From Porogramme epimiltina (taxonomy: Eukaryota > Basidiomycota > Agaricomycetes > Polyporales > Polyporaceae), in contig FTLJ01000655.1 of NCBI GenBank assembly GCA_900155495.1, positions 1 to 46,466 of the forward strand: 46,466 nucleotides of DNA. The letters run 5' to 3'. Below the pieces are notes generated by a model. That model worked only from the letters and a program-made list of their open reading frames with translations, had not been told where the DNA came from and ran no database searches. The translations under genes and the position numbers were made by a program. The stretch's first letter is position 1. Each line of letters starts with the position of its first letter. Positions 33,001 to 43,646 of this stretch are shown here, one piece after another.

Positions 33001-35013
33001 ACCCTCACCCTCATCTTCGCCCTCGTCGTCCTCAGCCTCTGGCGTTGCCTCCCGCTCCGGCTCCACGAACGAAACAACGGGCTCGTGGGTCCGGAGGTCG
33101 GTCTCAGTGAGATCTTCCTCTGTCACGATGCTCGCCTTCTCAGCCGCCGCCCGCTTCAAGTTGGAGATAGCCTCCGCAACGCGGGCGGCGACTTCCTCCT
33201 TCGAGAAACCGAGCAACGTAATGAGCTCGTCGCGCGAGTCGGCCTTGAACAAGCTCAGGAGCGCCTTCCACGTCGCGGAAGCCTCATCCGCTGATGTCTT
33301 CTCCTGGGCCAGATCCTTCAGGCTGTCGGCATCCATCGAAGACTGCAGCTTCGTCGCCCGTTCCACAATAACGTTCTCTGTCACGACCTTGCGGATGTGC
33401 ACCACGCTGCTCTGGTTCTGACCTTGTGCAGAGGGGAGGTTCGAGACGCTGGTAAGCTTGCCTCCATAACCAAACGAGCTAGACACAGGGCGACGCAGCC
33501 ACTTCGGAGGGTTCTTGAGTGAAAGAGTAGCCTGGCTTGCACGCGAGAACCCAGGGGCCCCAAAGATGTCTGACGCGTCGACCTGTTGGGTCGTCTTGGG
33601 TGCTTCGCTCGCCTCGTTGGTGGACTGGATGGAGTGGATGCCAACAGTGCCGTCAAAGAAAGCCGCAGCGAAAAGGTCAGGGTTGCGAGGACACCAATCA
33701 ACCTGGAATGCCCAGTTGTCTGCAGACGGGAGCTATCATGGAGGTGAGCGGGGAAGCTTGAATGGATGCTGGATGGCATATACCGACCTCGCCAATCATC
33801 TCAGAGGTCTGGGGGTTCCAGCAGAGAGCCCTGTTATCCTTGCCGCACGACAACAAAAGGTCTGAATCTTGTTTGCACCACGAAAGCGACAACACGCCCT
33901 TCTCATGGCCAGTCAAGATCTGTCCAAGACCAGTTAAACACACCAGCTAATCCGCTTAAGCTCAGAGTCGTACCTTCTCTGGCGCGCGGGCATTACGGAG
34001 GTCCCAAACCATAATAACCGGCGATGCATCGTCCTCCGAGGAAGTGACCAGACGCGTAGCCTAATGGCAGTCAGTACAAGCCGCGAAGTAGGGAGAACGG
34101 GACGTACGTTATCCGGATGCCATGCAACATCGCTCATCCCTCTCCGTCCGCCCATGCTCATCCCGGGTCCACCAAACCCTTGCATTCCGCCCATGGTGCC
34201 CGCACCACCTCCGTATGCCAATGCCGCGACCTCGCGCTTCCCCCTCAGATCCCAAACAACAGTGTACCCTGTGCTGCTGGACGCCGCCAGAGCGTATTGA
34301 ACGTGATGGTTCCATGCAAGTGCCGTGATCTCGTCGAGCTTGGTGCTGCGCGTCCCTGGCGAGTAGGGCTTGCTTGGGTCCTTAAGGTCCCAGACGTAGA
34401 TCTGCAGGACGCGTCAGCACCGCATCGTATGAGCGCAGCACGCTACGCTACCTCGCCATTGACGGCACCAGAGGAGAACAGGTTCGTCTGGATAGGGTTG
34501 AAGTCAAGGCCGCGGATGGGACCCGTGTGTGTCTTGTTGCGGAGTATGAGCGACTCGGATGGCCTAGATCGTGTGTTAAGGCGACCGGTCGCGTATTTAA
34601 CGGGCATGCACACTCACTCAGCACTCGCGACTATCTTCTCCGGGTCCCAGATGTCCAGCTCGCCATTCTCCATGCCAGCGACGATTACCCCGCTGGGACG
34701 CTCTCCGTTAACGTAGCCCCATGCGAGGCGGTTGAATCTGGGTGTATATGTCTACATCTCGCGGTTGCGCTCATCGCATTAGGAGCACGCACCGTGAAGT
34801 AGTCGTAACAGTTCCCTTGGGGCCTGCCTGGCCCTCGCCTCCGAGGTCAAACTGAGTGCGGTCGAGGAAGTCCGGAGCCCATATCTCGAGTTGGCCGTTA
34901 TTGCTGAACGATTCATCGAGGGCGCCCGCAACAGTGCCGGTCGCCAGCAACGGCAGAGAGGGGGTCGGTGACCACGCAAAGGTGGACGTCCTATGGATTT
35001 CTTTGAGCTTCAT
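30057..35013 (-). CDS. SEC31: SEC31, COPII outer-coat scaffold protein
   Basis: Ten exons are proposed: complement(30057..30181, 30238..30349, 30414..30505, 30567..33732, 33788..33919, 33974..34060, 34108..34401, 34452..34563, 34618..34737, 34793..35013), 1486 aa (longer than yeast, 1273). Sec31 with Sec13 forms the cage of COPII vesicles leaving the ER. Residues 1-350 form a WD40 propeller: [73 protein letters not shown] and [13 protein letters not shown] helical solenoid follows (about 470-930), then a Pro/Gly/Gln-rich region (about 930-1375), which in the family binds Sec23 and stimulates Sar1 GTPase. The C-terminal helical domain closes it ([44 protein letters not shown]). Intron 8 has three in-phase AG acceptors, so one or two residues there are uncertain. 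The 3166-nt central exon has no introns. Confidence 0.92.
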
Positions 35014-35307
35014 GGAGAGAAAGGTGGAGAGAAAGAGTGGGCAGGTGGGCGAAACTCAGTCGCGATATTCGTCCCTTAAGCGCTTAGATCACACCGACGT
35101 GTCATGACGCGGACCAGGCTCTGGCTGGTCTTCCTCCATCAATTCCGCGCTGATTGGGGCATTTATGATCTGAATTCCCATATCAGGGGGCCAGAGGCGT
35201 TCTCTGATGTCATCCTGCGCCGACTTCCCATAGCTTGAAAACGCTCTGTCGAAGACACGTCTACATCATAACGCAAACTATGTAACCTCCAATCATGCCC
35301 AGTCTGC
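35014..35307. other. SEC31 promoter and GST 2 3' flank
   Basis: Under 300 nt separate the SEC31 start codon from the stop of GST 2, which lies upstream on the same strand. No TATA box or other site stands out. Confidence 0.4.
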
Positions 35308-36204
35308 TCACGAAGACCCCTGGTCACGCTGAATGTAAGGGTTCATCTTCCAGAGCTCAAGAGTAGATTCCTGTATGGGAGATTAACTATGAATGGGTTC
35401 GCCGACTCTAAAGCCATGCTCACCTCGTCAAACGTCTTCTGGAAGCTCTGTCTCGCCGTAACATCTCCAATGTATATCATTAGTCTCGAAAACTTCGGTC
35501 CTTCTAGCTCCTCGAACGCCTTCTTTCCCTCTCCAACCGGGTATTTGCCCATGTCATTCTTCAGCAGCATGATGATGCGCACGAAGAACGGCACGAGGCC
35601 GATATCCGCCACCGAAAACTCGCCAACCATGAAGCCAGTCGGAGGCAGGCGCGCCTGCACCGCTTCGAACGCATCGAGGAGAACAGTCGGAGGCTCGCCC
35701 AGGAAGAAGACCGCTTTCATCGCGTCGTAGAACTTGGGTTCGAACAAGGCAATGAGAAGCCGTGCCTTCGCGCGTTTCACAGGGTCCAAGGGGAGGAGTC
35801 TCGCCTGTGGGTACAGGTCCGCGAGGAATTCATTGATGATCGCAGACTCGGGAATCTTCACGGACTCTGCGGAAGGATCTTCTGGGTCGATCTCGGGTCC
35901 ACCGTAGGTGATCGCTGGAACCTGGTCCGAGCGAATGTTAACTTCAACATATGAACACGCCTCGGCGTACTACTCACTTTGCCCGCAGGATTAACCCTTT
36001 CGGCATACCAAGAAGGCTTGTTCATGATGTCCACTATGAAGAGCTTATATTTTGCCCCCGTCTCCTCGAGCGCCATGTGCACACGGTGCCCATAGGGAGA
36101 GAGCTACAGATCGAGCCCTAGATTTATATCTCATGGTGTAAATAAAGAAGGGGAAGAGAACTTACCTGATGAGTGTAGAACGTGATTTGACCGGACTGAA
36201 CCAT
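35308..36204 (-). CDS. Glutathione S-transferase, array member 2
   Basis: The proposed CDS is complement(35308..35370, 35424..35921, 35978..36103, 36166..36204), 241 aa. The thioredoxin-like half reads ITFYTHQLSPYGHRVHMALEE, DIMNKPSWYAERVNPAGK, then the cis-Pro segment VPAITYGGPEIDPEDPSAES and ESAIINEFLADL. The helical half contains LPPTGFMVGEFSVADIGLV. Exons are 39/126/498/63 nt, against 42/126/498/63 in member 1. The likely catalytic position has Leu14 with Ser15 next to it and Gly18, so this member lacks the Cys of omega-type enzymes; Ser15 or Tyr17 may take over, or the protein may bind ligands without catalysis. This is inferred from motif alignment only. It sits directly upstream of SEC31 on the same strand. 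Confidence 0.86.
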
Positions 36205-36927
36205 GGTGAAGCAACTTCAACGGCGGGGAATAAGAGGGCACGCGTACGAAGGGTCGAGGGTAAGAGGTGAAGGGAGCAACGGTCGCCGATCCATTTCTTA
36301 AGTGCTCCAGATGCTGTTTCGTGGAAGGGTGTCTAAATGTATCGTTCAATAGGGAGCGAGGAAACGAAATTGAAACAGACCAGCGTTCATGTGACAGGAG
36401 GCAATTATGAGGGCCAAGTTAAGTCTATGCAGCGCTGTCAAGGTGGCTGCGGTGTCACTCCGATCCGGGGGCGTTAACGGAGCGCGATATGCCGACGTCG
36501 GGGCTAGTTAGAGGAGATGAGTGCTTTCCGTGTAGCATATCCCGGCTTCTCGGAAACCGAAAGGCTGCGGACCGCTTCGCACAACGGTCTTGTCTGACCT
36601 GGTGGGATCTTGACGTCAACGTCTGAATGTTAAGAACACTGCCACACGCGCCCTACATGCATATCGCTAATGAGATGTGGAGATAAGCCTTGCCGGTCGA
36701 TGAGGCTAGTGATCGTATAGCCTCACAGTGAACTTTCTTTCATGTTTTTGTGGGGTATATGAGCCAATGGGCCCCGCACTGAGAGGCACGGGCGGACCGC
36801 GCTGACAACTGGCCGGCTTCCGTAAAGCCATTCTTCGAAAGGCCGCTGAATATACGGTCTGGTTTACAATCGTGCATGAACCCTCGCATTGTATTGTACA
36901 CTTTCCCATTCATACCCGGTGACGTTC
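36205..36927. other. Spacer between GST 2 and GST 3
   Basis: This holds the promoter side of GST 2 and the 3' flank of GST 3 in 720 nt. Small frames at 36706-36931 on the minus strand have no motif. No gene is seen. Confidence 0.45.
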
Positions 36928-37808
36928 TCACTGAGCAAAGTAAGAGCTGTTCCGCTTCCAGTACGCCAAGTTCTTCTCCTGCTCGTCGAAACGCATGAGT
37001 AATACATCAGTCCGTTAACGCCAACGCGACTCACCACATCGAAGGCCTTCTGGAAGCTCGGGCGAGCTCTGATATCCTCGATGTAGCGCAAGAGACGCGC
37101 GAATTTCGGCCCCTTCAGGGTCTCCAGGACTGTCTCCCTCTCCGCAGCCGGCCCATACCCGTTCTCCAGCATAAGCACGATGCGCACGAGAACCGGCGCG
37201 GCGGCGATGTCCGCGAAGGACCACTCGCCTATGGCGAAGCTGCCCTTGCCCTCTCCAGGAAGGCGAGCCTGGACAGCTTCGAGCGCCTTGAGCAGGTTCG
37301 CGCTGGGCGCGCCCTCGAAGAAAAAGTTGCGCCACGCGTCGATGACACTCGTCTCGAACGTGGTCGCGAAGAGCATCGCGAGCGCACGCTGCGCAGGGTC
37401 GGCCGGCACGACCTTGCTCTCGGGGAATATGTCGCCAATGAAGGTGGTAATCACGAGGGACTCGGCGAGCTTCACGGAATCGGGAGAGGGGTCCTCGGGG
37501 GAGGCGGAGGCGCCGCCGTAGGTCATGGCGGGGATCTATAGGGCGGGTCAGAATGTATACGCTAGATAGGTGAAGACGCGACTAACTCTGCCGATGGGGT
37601 TCACCTTCTCAACGAACCATGTAGGCTTGTCGTGTACATCGATAATGAAGGGAGTGTAGTCTGCCTTGGCTTCTGTAAGCGCCATCTGCGTGCGCTCGCA
37701 GAACGGAGAGCACTGTAACGTCGTTTATGCCTGAGCGTCGAGCTAAGGACGATAAATTTGGGGATTTACATCGGCAGTGTAGAACACGATACGGCTTTGT
37801 TGCGCCAT
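36928..37808 (-). CDS. Glutathione S-transferase, array member 3 (omega-like)
   Basis: The proposed CDS is complement(36928..36978, 37035..37535, 37587..37712, 37770..37808), 238 aa. The N-terminal domain has IVFYTADCSPFCERTQMALT, FIIDVHDKPTWFVEKVNPIG, the cis-Pro segment IPAMTYGG and ESLVITTFIGDIFPES. The C-terminal domain includes GSFAIGEWSFADIAAAPVLV. The active-site segment has Cys14 and Cys18 (C-S-P-F-C), the arrangement closest to omega-class and glutaredoxin-like GSTs that act as thiol transferases and dehydroascorbate reductases. Intron 1 again falls exactly before the catalytic residue. The donor of intron 2 is GTTAGT and of intron 1 GTAAAT, both weaker than usual. A TATAAAA box lies at about 37882-37889 (complement). 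Of the three members, this one most clearly keeps the catalytic Cys. Confidence 0.87.
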
Positions 37809-38253
37809 GGCAAAACACAAACTTGAGCGAAATCTGGAGTCTTCCTGAGGACTGGCTATAACTGCCAAAGTAGATGGATGCCTTTTATATGTGCCCTCCA
37901 AACAGCCAGTTCAGACTGGGGTCTCATCCGCGACGCGGCTACTGGCTGTAACCCCGAAACTGTGATACGGCATCTTGTTGGGAAATCTGTCCAAGTCAAC
38001 CGCAAGATGCGGATCCCCGCACTTCTCTGCCATAAAGTCGAGTCATACTGACTCCTGATAAGAAGCTCTTGAGGCATGAGATCGCAGCGCGATGCATGAT
38101 GCTTGCCTAGTGGCGAAAAGGCGGGTCTCATGACAACGTTCTATGGAGAGCAGAGATAGGCGACGCTTAGCGCGTTCGACGGGGGTACGAACGCGTAGCC
38201 GCTGGGGACTTGCAATTCCCGATGGACGGATAGAATACAGAGTAGTACACTCA
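37809..38253. other. Spacer between GST 3 and GPN2
   Basis: It holds the GST 3 promoter (TATA-like complement near 37882-37889) and the 3' end of the GPN2 transcript. No gene is seen. Confidence 0.45.
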
Positions 38254-39757
38254 CTACTGCTCCCCGCCCCTTGCTGACGAAGCAGCTGCAGTCCGTTCCC
38301 TGATCTTGCTCTTCTTCAGCCTTGCCGCTTCCTCCTGAACCTGCTGACCTTCCCTGCGCCATTGTGCCTTCTCCCACGCATCCCACTCGTCGCGCGCATC
38401 GATCCAGCGTTCTTGAACATCGCGCACGTCTGATCGTGGTCCGCGGATTTGGCCCGCGGCGGAAGTCATCAGCGCATAAGTGTTTGGACGTTGTGACGAG
38501 GGCAGATGCGACGCGTCGACGGTGTCTGCAGGCTGGCCCACTGCTGGCGGTGGCACGAAAACACAGCCGGTGGCCTTGTCGATGAGGCGTGTGAGGTGCA
38601 ACATGGATTCCTTGTCCTGTTTGGTAACGCAGATCGATGAGTCATAGGCACTTATCATGTACACGGCATTGAACGAGGGCAATGTGAATGGCTGGGCTGA
38701 CTAAAACATTACGTCTACCCCTACCCGCAGGCAAATGTGTGGAAGTGCGAATCCTCGCAGTAGGCTACTTCCGGTCATCTTTGAAGAGCCGGCGCGAAAA
38801 GAAGAATCCAGCCCCGGCTGTTGACTCGAGGAGCAACTATTTCACCGCCGGTGTCTTTACAAGGGGCCACGAACACGGGGCGTGGAAATGAGGACACGGA
38901 GTTCGGAGACTTACCTCAACTGCAAGCGTCTCAAACCCAATAAGAGGAGTTTCTTCGATCAATGAGCATATAGCCATGTTCAGGGCGGCATAACGCGGAT
39001 TTCGTTGCGAGAGCAGACTCTCTAGGTAGGATAGATCCTGAACTTCAGTATAGAAATCGAGATTGAAGTCTGGAGATTGCAAACGCCACGATCCCGAGGA
39101 AAGACGGACATTAGGCGAGTAAGCAATAAGCGCAGCGAGGGGTAGACGCACCAAGATCTCCGTATTGCCGTATGAGGTCGATCTTGGAAAGGACGTTGAT
39201 ATGGGGAAGTTCTAGGTGCAGCATGGCACGCAGGGACAACATGAGGACAGACACGTATTTAGCTGCGTCTGTGACGTAGTGAGCATCGCATAGATGAACT
39301 GCCGCTAGCTGGTCTGGCAGGCTCTAGAGTCAGCGGGGTCGAGCGGGTCCATGCAAGGACTTACGCGGAAGCCACTCTTCGTGAGCCGGCGAATGATATT
39401 CTTGACGCTGGGATGAATTGTGCTGAGTTCGACTTGCCCGGGGAGGTCGAAGAGTACATAGTCGTCCTTGTCGAGCTCCTTGAGGCGATCCTCAAGCCAA
39501 TCGTAATTGGCCTCCAGGTATTCCATGCAATAGAGCATTCCGCCATTAGGCCCGAGACCAAATTCCTGCATGGCATCCTCCAGCTTTATGAGGGACGATA
39601 TATCTATTGCACAGGGGTATGGGATGTTCTCATTTGCGGGGTCAAGGTTGACGACGGCGATGGGCCGAGAGAGTGCAGTGAAGAGTTGGTGCTTGCCATA
39701 GCAATACGTAGATTTTCCGCTACCCGGAGAGCCACAGACGACCTCCCCGAATGCCAT
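38254..39757 (-). CDS. GPN2: GPN-loop GTPase 2
   Basis: The proposed CDS is complement(38254..38616, 38915..39069, 39152..39308, 39365..39757), 355 aa. GPN-loop GTPases form dimers needed for assembly and nuclear import of RNA polymerases II and III. G1 is GSPGSGKST (9-17), the Gly-Pro-Asn insertion that names the family is in GLGPNGG (67-73), G3 is DLPGQVEL and G4 is LSKIDL, the Ser variant that is normal for the family. The sequence [20 protein letters not shown] is strongly conserved in GPN proteins and MAFGEVVCG is a typical GPN2 start. The last exon holds [20 protein letters not shown] and a charged coiled-coil-like tail ([20 protein letters not shown]). The third intron is 298 nt, longer than the others. 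It is divergent from RecQ, sharing a 347-nt promoter region. Confidence 0.92.
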
Positions 39758-40104
39758 GGCGTCACGGTGTGGAAGTGGAGCTTGAATATGAATGCGAAGT
39801 CGGGGTGCGTGTATAAAGCGAGGTGATAGCTCGGAGATTCTAGTCGCGGTTGTGGCTGAAGGTTTTCAAGCTCACTCAAGTCTCATGGAGGCCGAGGCGC
39901 CTACACACAGATGCTGTCACGTGCAGAGGTACTTGACGTCGCGTCGCGTCGCGCGTGTGCGCCGTGGACGCGTTCCAGCGTTGTTTACGTATTCCACTCC
40001 ACATACACCTCGTCCTTGGTGTGCCAGGCAGTCCTCTACACCTTTTGTTGCATCGACAGACGCGTCATATCCTCTCTTCACACCCCAACGCCGCCTAGGA
40101 AACT
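39758..40104. promoter_or_regulatory. Divergent promoter between GPN2 and RecQ
   Basis: 347 nt lie between the two start codons, which point away from each other. A repeated CGTCGCGTCGCG block lies near 39939-39951. No clear TATA box is seen. Confidence 0.4.
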
Positions 40105-43100
40105 ATGAGTCAAATCATCTGGGAGGTCGAAGAGGAAGAGGACCAAAGACGGGTTAGCACTAGACCTCGCTCAAATGTGTGCATTCTCTCTAATAGAAGA
40201 TCCACAGCAAGAGGAGAGGGATATGCAGATAGCTCTACAGAGATCCTTGGAAGCGTCTTATTCCCAACAGGCGGGTCCCAGTCGCCAGGCTACACAGAAT
40301 GGCGCCATGCAGGCGGGGACGTCTTCGGGCACTCGGTCTTTGGAAGATCTCGACAGTGAAATAGAGGACATAGCGGCACAGGTGGGCCGCCTAGAAGAAC
40401 TCCTCATGACCCTTCGCGCGGAGAGAGAAGATGTTCTCAAGAGTCTCCGAGGAGACGATGTACGAAGCAAGCCAAAGGGCAAAGGGAGGGATGTTGGAGA
40501 CATCAACTATGATTCCGAACAGTTCGAATGGAGTGATCCACTGATGATGAAACTCAAGACTGTATTTGGCTTCGACTCTTTTCGTGTGTGCCAAGAAGGG
40601 TGAGTCAAGATTATTGCACCGGGACCACAATCCTAACGTATTTCACGTAGGATTTGCAATGCAAGCATGGATAGGCGGGACATCGTCGCCATTATGCCTA
40701 CAGGTTCGCATATTCCGTTGAATCGTCACGCCTGAGTAACACTGAAGTGGGGTAGGCGGTGGCAAGTCCTTAGGATATCAACTCCCTGCTCTTATGGTGG
40801 CTGGATGCACGATTGTCATATCACCGCTTCTAGCCCTCATTTCTGATCAAATCATGCACTTACGGGAAGCTGGAAGTGAGCTATTACTTGTCGTTCCCCA
40901 TCATGCATATTTGGCTCACAGCGGTGTGTGCAGTCAGCGCAGTCATGCTCACAAGTTCGACATCAAAACAAGAGACCAATAACATCTACTCAAAGCTAAA
41001 AGATATGGCGTTTGGAAAATCTGATGCCTCTGACATCAAGCTTTGTTATGTTACCGTGCGTTCAACGACGCCTGATATAATTGGACATTTCGCTAAACTG
41101 GACGCAGCCAGAGAAGGTTGCACAAAGCAAGACGTTTAAAACGGCACTTGATAAGTTGTATCGTGCCAATAGAATAGGTGAGTATCTCATCACATTTGTA
41201 TTACCGCAAGTGCTCTTATTGAGTTGGTTAGCTCGCTTTGTCATCGACGAAGCCCACTGTGTGTCGTCTATGGGCCACGACTTTCGGTCCGTATCATAGC
41301 ATAATATTTATTTCTCAATGGCTTATGCCTGCCTTTCTAGACCTGACTACCAGAAGCTTGGTATCCTGCGCGAGCACTTTCCGTCAGTGCCCATACTGGC
41401 ATTGTCCGCGACATGTCCTCCCCTTGTGCTCAAGGATCTTCTCAGCACTCTCAAAATGCCCGCGCTGACTCCCGGCCAAAGTATGTACAGCAGGCTCCAA
41501 TACGAATAATAGATTTAATGCGTCGGATATGGCAGCTGCCAATGCCAACGGCACAGTCCTGTTCTCTACCACGCTTTACAGGAAGAATCTGCACTACAAG
41601 GTCCTTCCTAAGCCAAATGACTCGAAGGGAAGCATGGAAGCCATGAAGGACTATATAGTCAATCATCACCGTGACGACACAGGCATTATATACTGCCACT
41701 CGAAAAAGGTCCGTCGGTCTCCGGGGACTGCCTTCCCCATGCGACTTTCCGCTCACACCACGTGTAGGACACAGAAAAGGTGGCAGAGGAATTGCATAAT
41801 CTCAGCGGGGGCGTCATTAGGATAGGAGTCTACCACGCCGATGTCCCTGACGCCCAAAAGGAGATGCTTCACCGACGATGGCGAGACGGCAAGGTGAAGG
41901 TGGTATGCGCTACGATCGGTATGCCCTGCGGTGATTGATTCAGTGTGGCCCGCGCTCATCCATTTGCCAGCCTTCGGGATGGGCATCGACAAGGGCGATG
42001 TGCGGTTTGTCATTCATCATACGGTGCGCAGTCGTGCTCCACCATCACCTGCCATCTTAATAACATAGTGTTCGTAGCTTTCGGTGCGAGCTGTCGATGC
42101 GCACCCTCATACATCTCCCTGACCATCTCTGCAGAAGTCCCTCGACGGGTTCTACCAAGAGTCGGGGCGCGCAGGCCGCGACGGCAAAGATGCAGACTGC
42201 GTGCTATACTACCGCCCGCAGGACGCGTTCAAGATCGCGACGCTCACTTGGGACGAGCGCGGCGGCCAAGAGAAAGGCAATTATCGTACCGTCTACTGTC
42301 GCATATGGCGCCCTCTTACGATCACCCCCAGCGCTCGCCATGATCGCCTTCGCGAGCGACCTCGACGAATGCCGCAAGATCCAGTTCGCCAAGTAAGCCC
42401 CCTCCTCCTCCCGAGCCCAGGCCTACTCACACTCACTACTTCTCTACACAGCTACTTCAACAAGTCCTCCAAGGTCTCCCTCGCCTCCTGGGGCCCCAAC
42501 AAGGAGGATGTGCTCACGCGCTGCGGGCACTGCGACAACTGCACACGCGCGCCCGACGCGCTCGAGCGGCTCGGCCCGCGCGGGCGCGTCGCCGCGTGGC
42601 GCGTGCTGCGCGTCGCGCAGGCTGCCGCGCGCGACCTCACGATGACGCAGCTCTACGACCTCGCGCGCGGCAAGGACGCGCCGCCCCCGCCGGGCAAGGG
42701 CCGCGGCCGTGGCAAGGCCCGCGTGCAGGACCCCACGAGCGTCGACGTCGACGACGTCGCTGAGGGCGCGAACGACCTCTCCAAGGACGTGAGTTGCCCC
42801 CCGTTCCTCCTTCCCGCTTCCCCTCTCCCTCTTATCTCTTCCTTCGAGTGGCGGCCTGACCCCCGCACGCAGCAAACCGAAGCGCTCTGCATCCGCCTCC
42901 TCGTCGACGGCTACCTCCGGCTCTCCCTCCGACAGACCGCACACGCCGTCAACGCCTACCTCCAGCCCACCGCGCTCGCCGAGCGCCTCACGCGCCTCGC
43001 GCGCGCCGACGTCGAGGCCGGCAAGGGGCCCCCGCTCGAGCTCGCCTTCCCCAAGCGCGCCGGTGCCTCGCGCCGCAAGAGCACTGGAGGTGCGGCATCG

Positions 43101-43646
43101 GGAGCGGGGGCAGGGAAGAAGAAGGGCGCGGGGGCCACGCAGACGACCCTCACCGACGCCACCCCCGCACGCACGCAAGCAGCGTCGGGGTCTGCGTCTG
43201 CGTCTGTGTCGCGCAAGCGCAAGCGCCGCTCGCCCGTCACGCCGAGCTCGCCGGAGCCGGGCGGGGCGGACGACCTCGCGCGGTTCGCGGACGCGGACGA
43301 GCAGGGCGCAAGTGGCGCCGAGGACGGGGATGTAGGTGGGGACGGGTACGAGAGCCTGGACGGGTTCATCGTCCCCGACGAGGGCGAGGGCGAGGACGTT
43401 GACGACATCGACGACATCGAAGACTACGATGATGACGACGGGGACGACTCGGAGATGGAGTGGCAGACGAGCCTGCGCGGGGGCACGCGCGCGGCGGGGG
43501 CGGCGAAGGGCAAGGCGCGGGAGGCGCCCCCCGCGAAGCGGACGCGGGTGGACCCCGCGGGCCCCGCGCACCGGCGGGTCGCGCTCGGGGGGTCCAGCGG
43601 GAGCAGGGTCTCTTCAGACGACGTCATTGAGATCTCCTCGGACTAG
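40105..43646 (+). CDS. RecQ-family DNA helicase (RECQL1-like)
   Basis: Fifteen exons are proposed: 40105..40152, 40208..40599, 40651..40703, 40756..40875, 40934..41055, 41108..41177, 41232..41286, 41341..41480, 41536..41708, 41768..41918, 41971..42023, 42135..42285, 42332..42392, 42452..42788, 42873..43646, giving 899 aa. RecQ enzymes are 3'-5' DNA helicases acting in replication and repair. Motif 0 is [12 protein letters not shown], motif I TGGGKS (164-169), motif Ia [12 protein letters not shown], motif II DEAH (274-277), motif [12 protein letters not shown], motif [11 protein letters not shown], motif [17 protein letters not shown] and motif [11 protein letters not shown]. The zinc-binding RQC segment has CRK...CGHCDNC, followed by a winged-helix-like [22 protein letters not shown]. 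There is no HRDC domain. The C-terminal 200 residues are disordered with basic patches and acid runs, and probably contain a nuclear localisation signal. The N-terminus has coiled-coil potential ([20 protein letters not shown]). Most introns are under 60 nt. Confidence 0.93.

Noticed and set aside
42444..43571. A 375-codon open frame on the minus strand
   Set aside because: It is antisense to the last RecQ exons and consists of Arg/Gly/Ala-rich sequence produced by high GC at codon positions; the plus-strand frame has helicase motifs.
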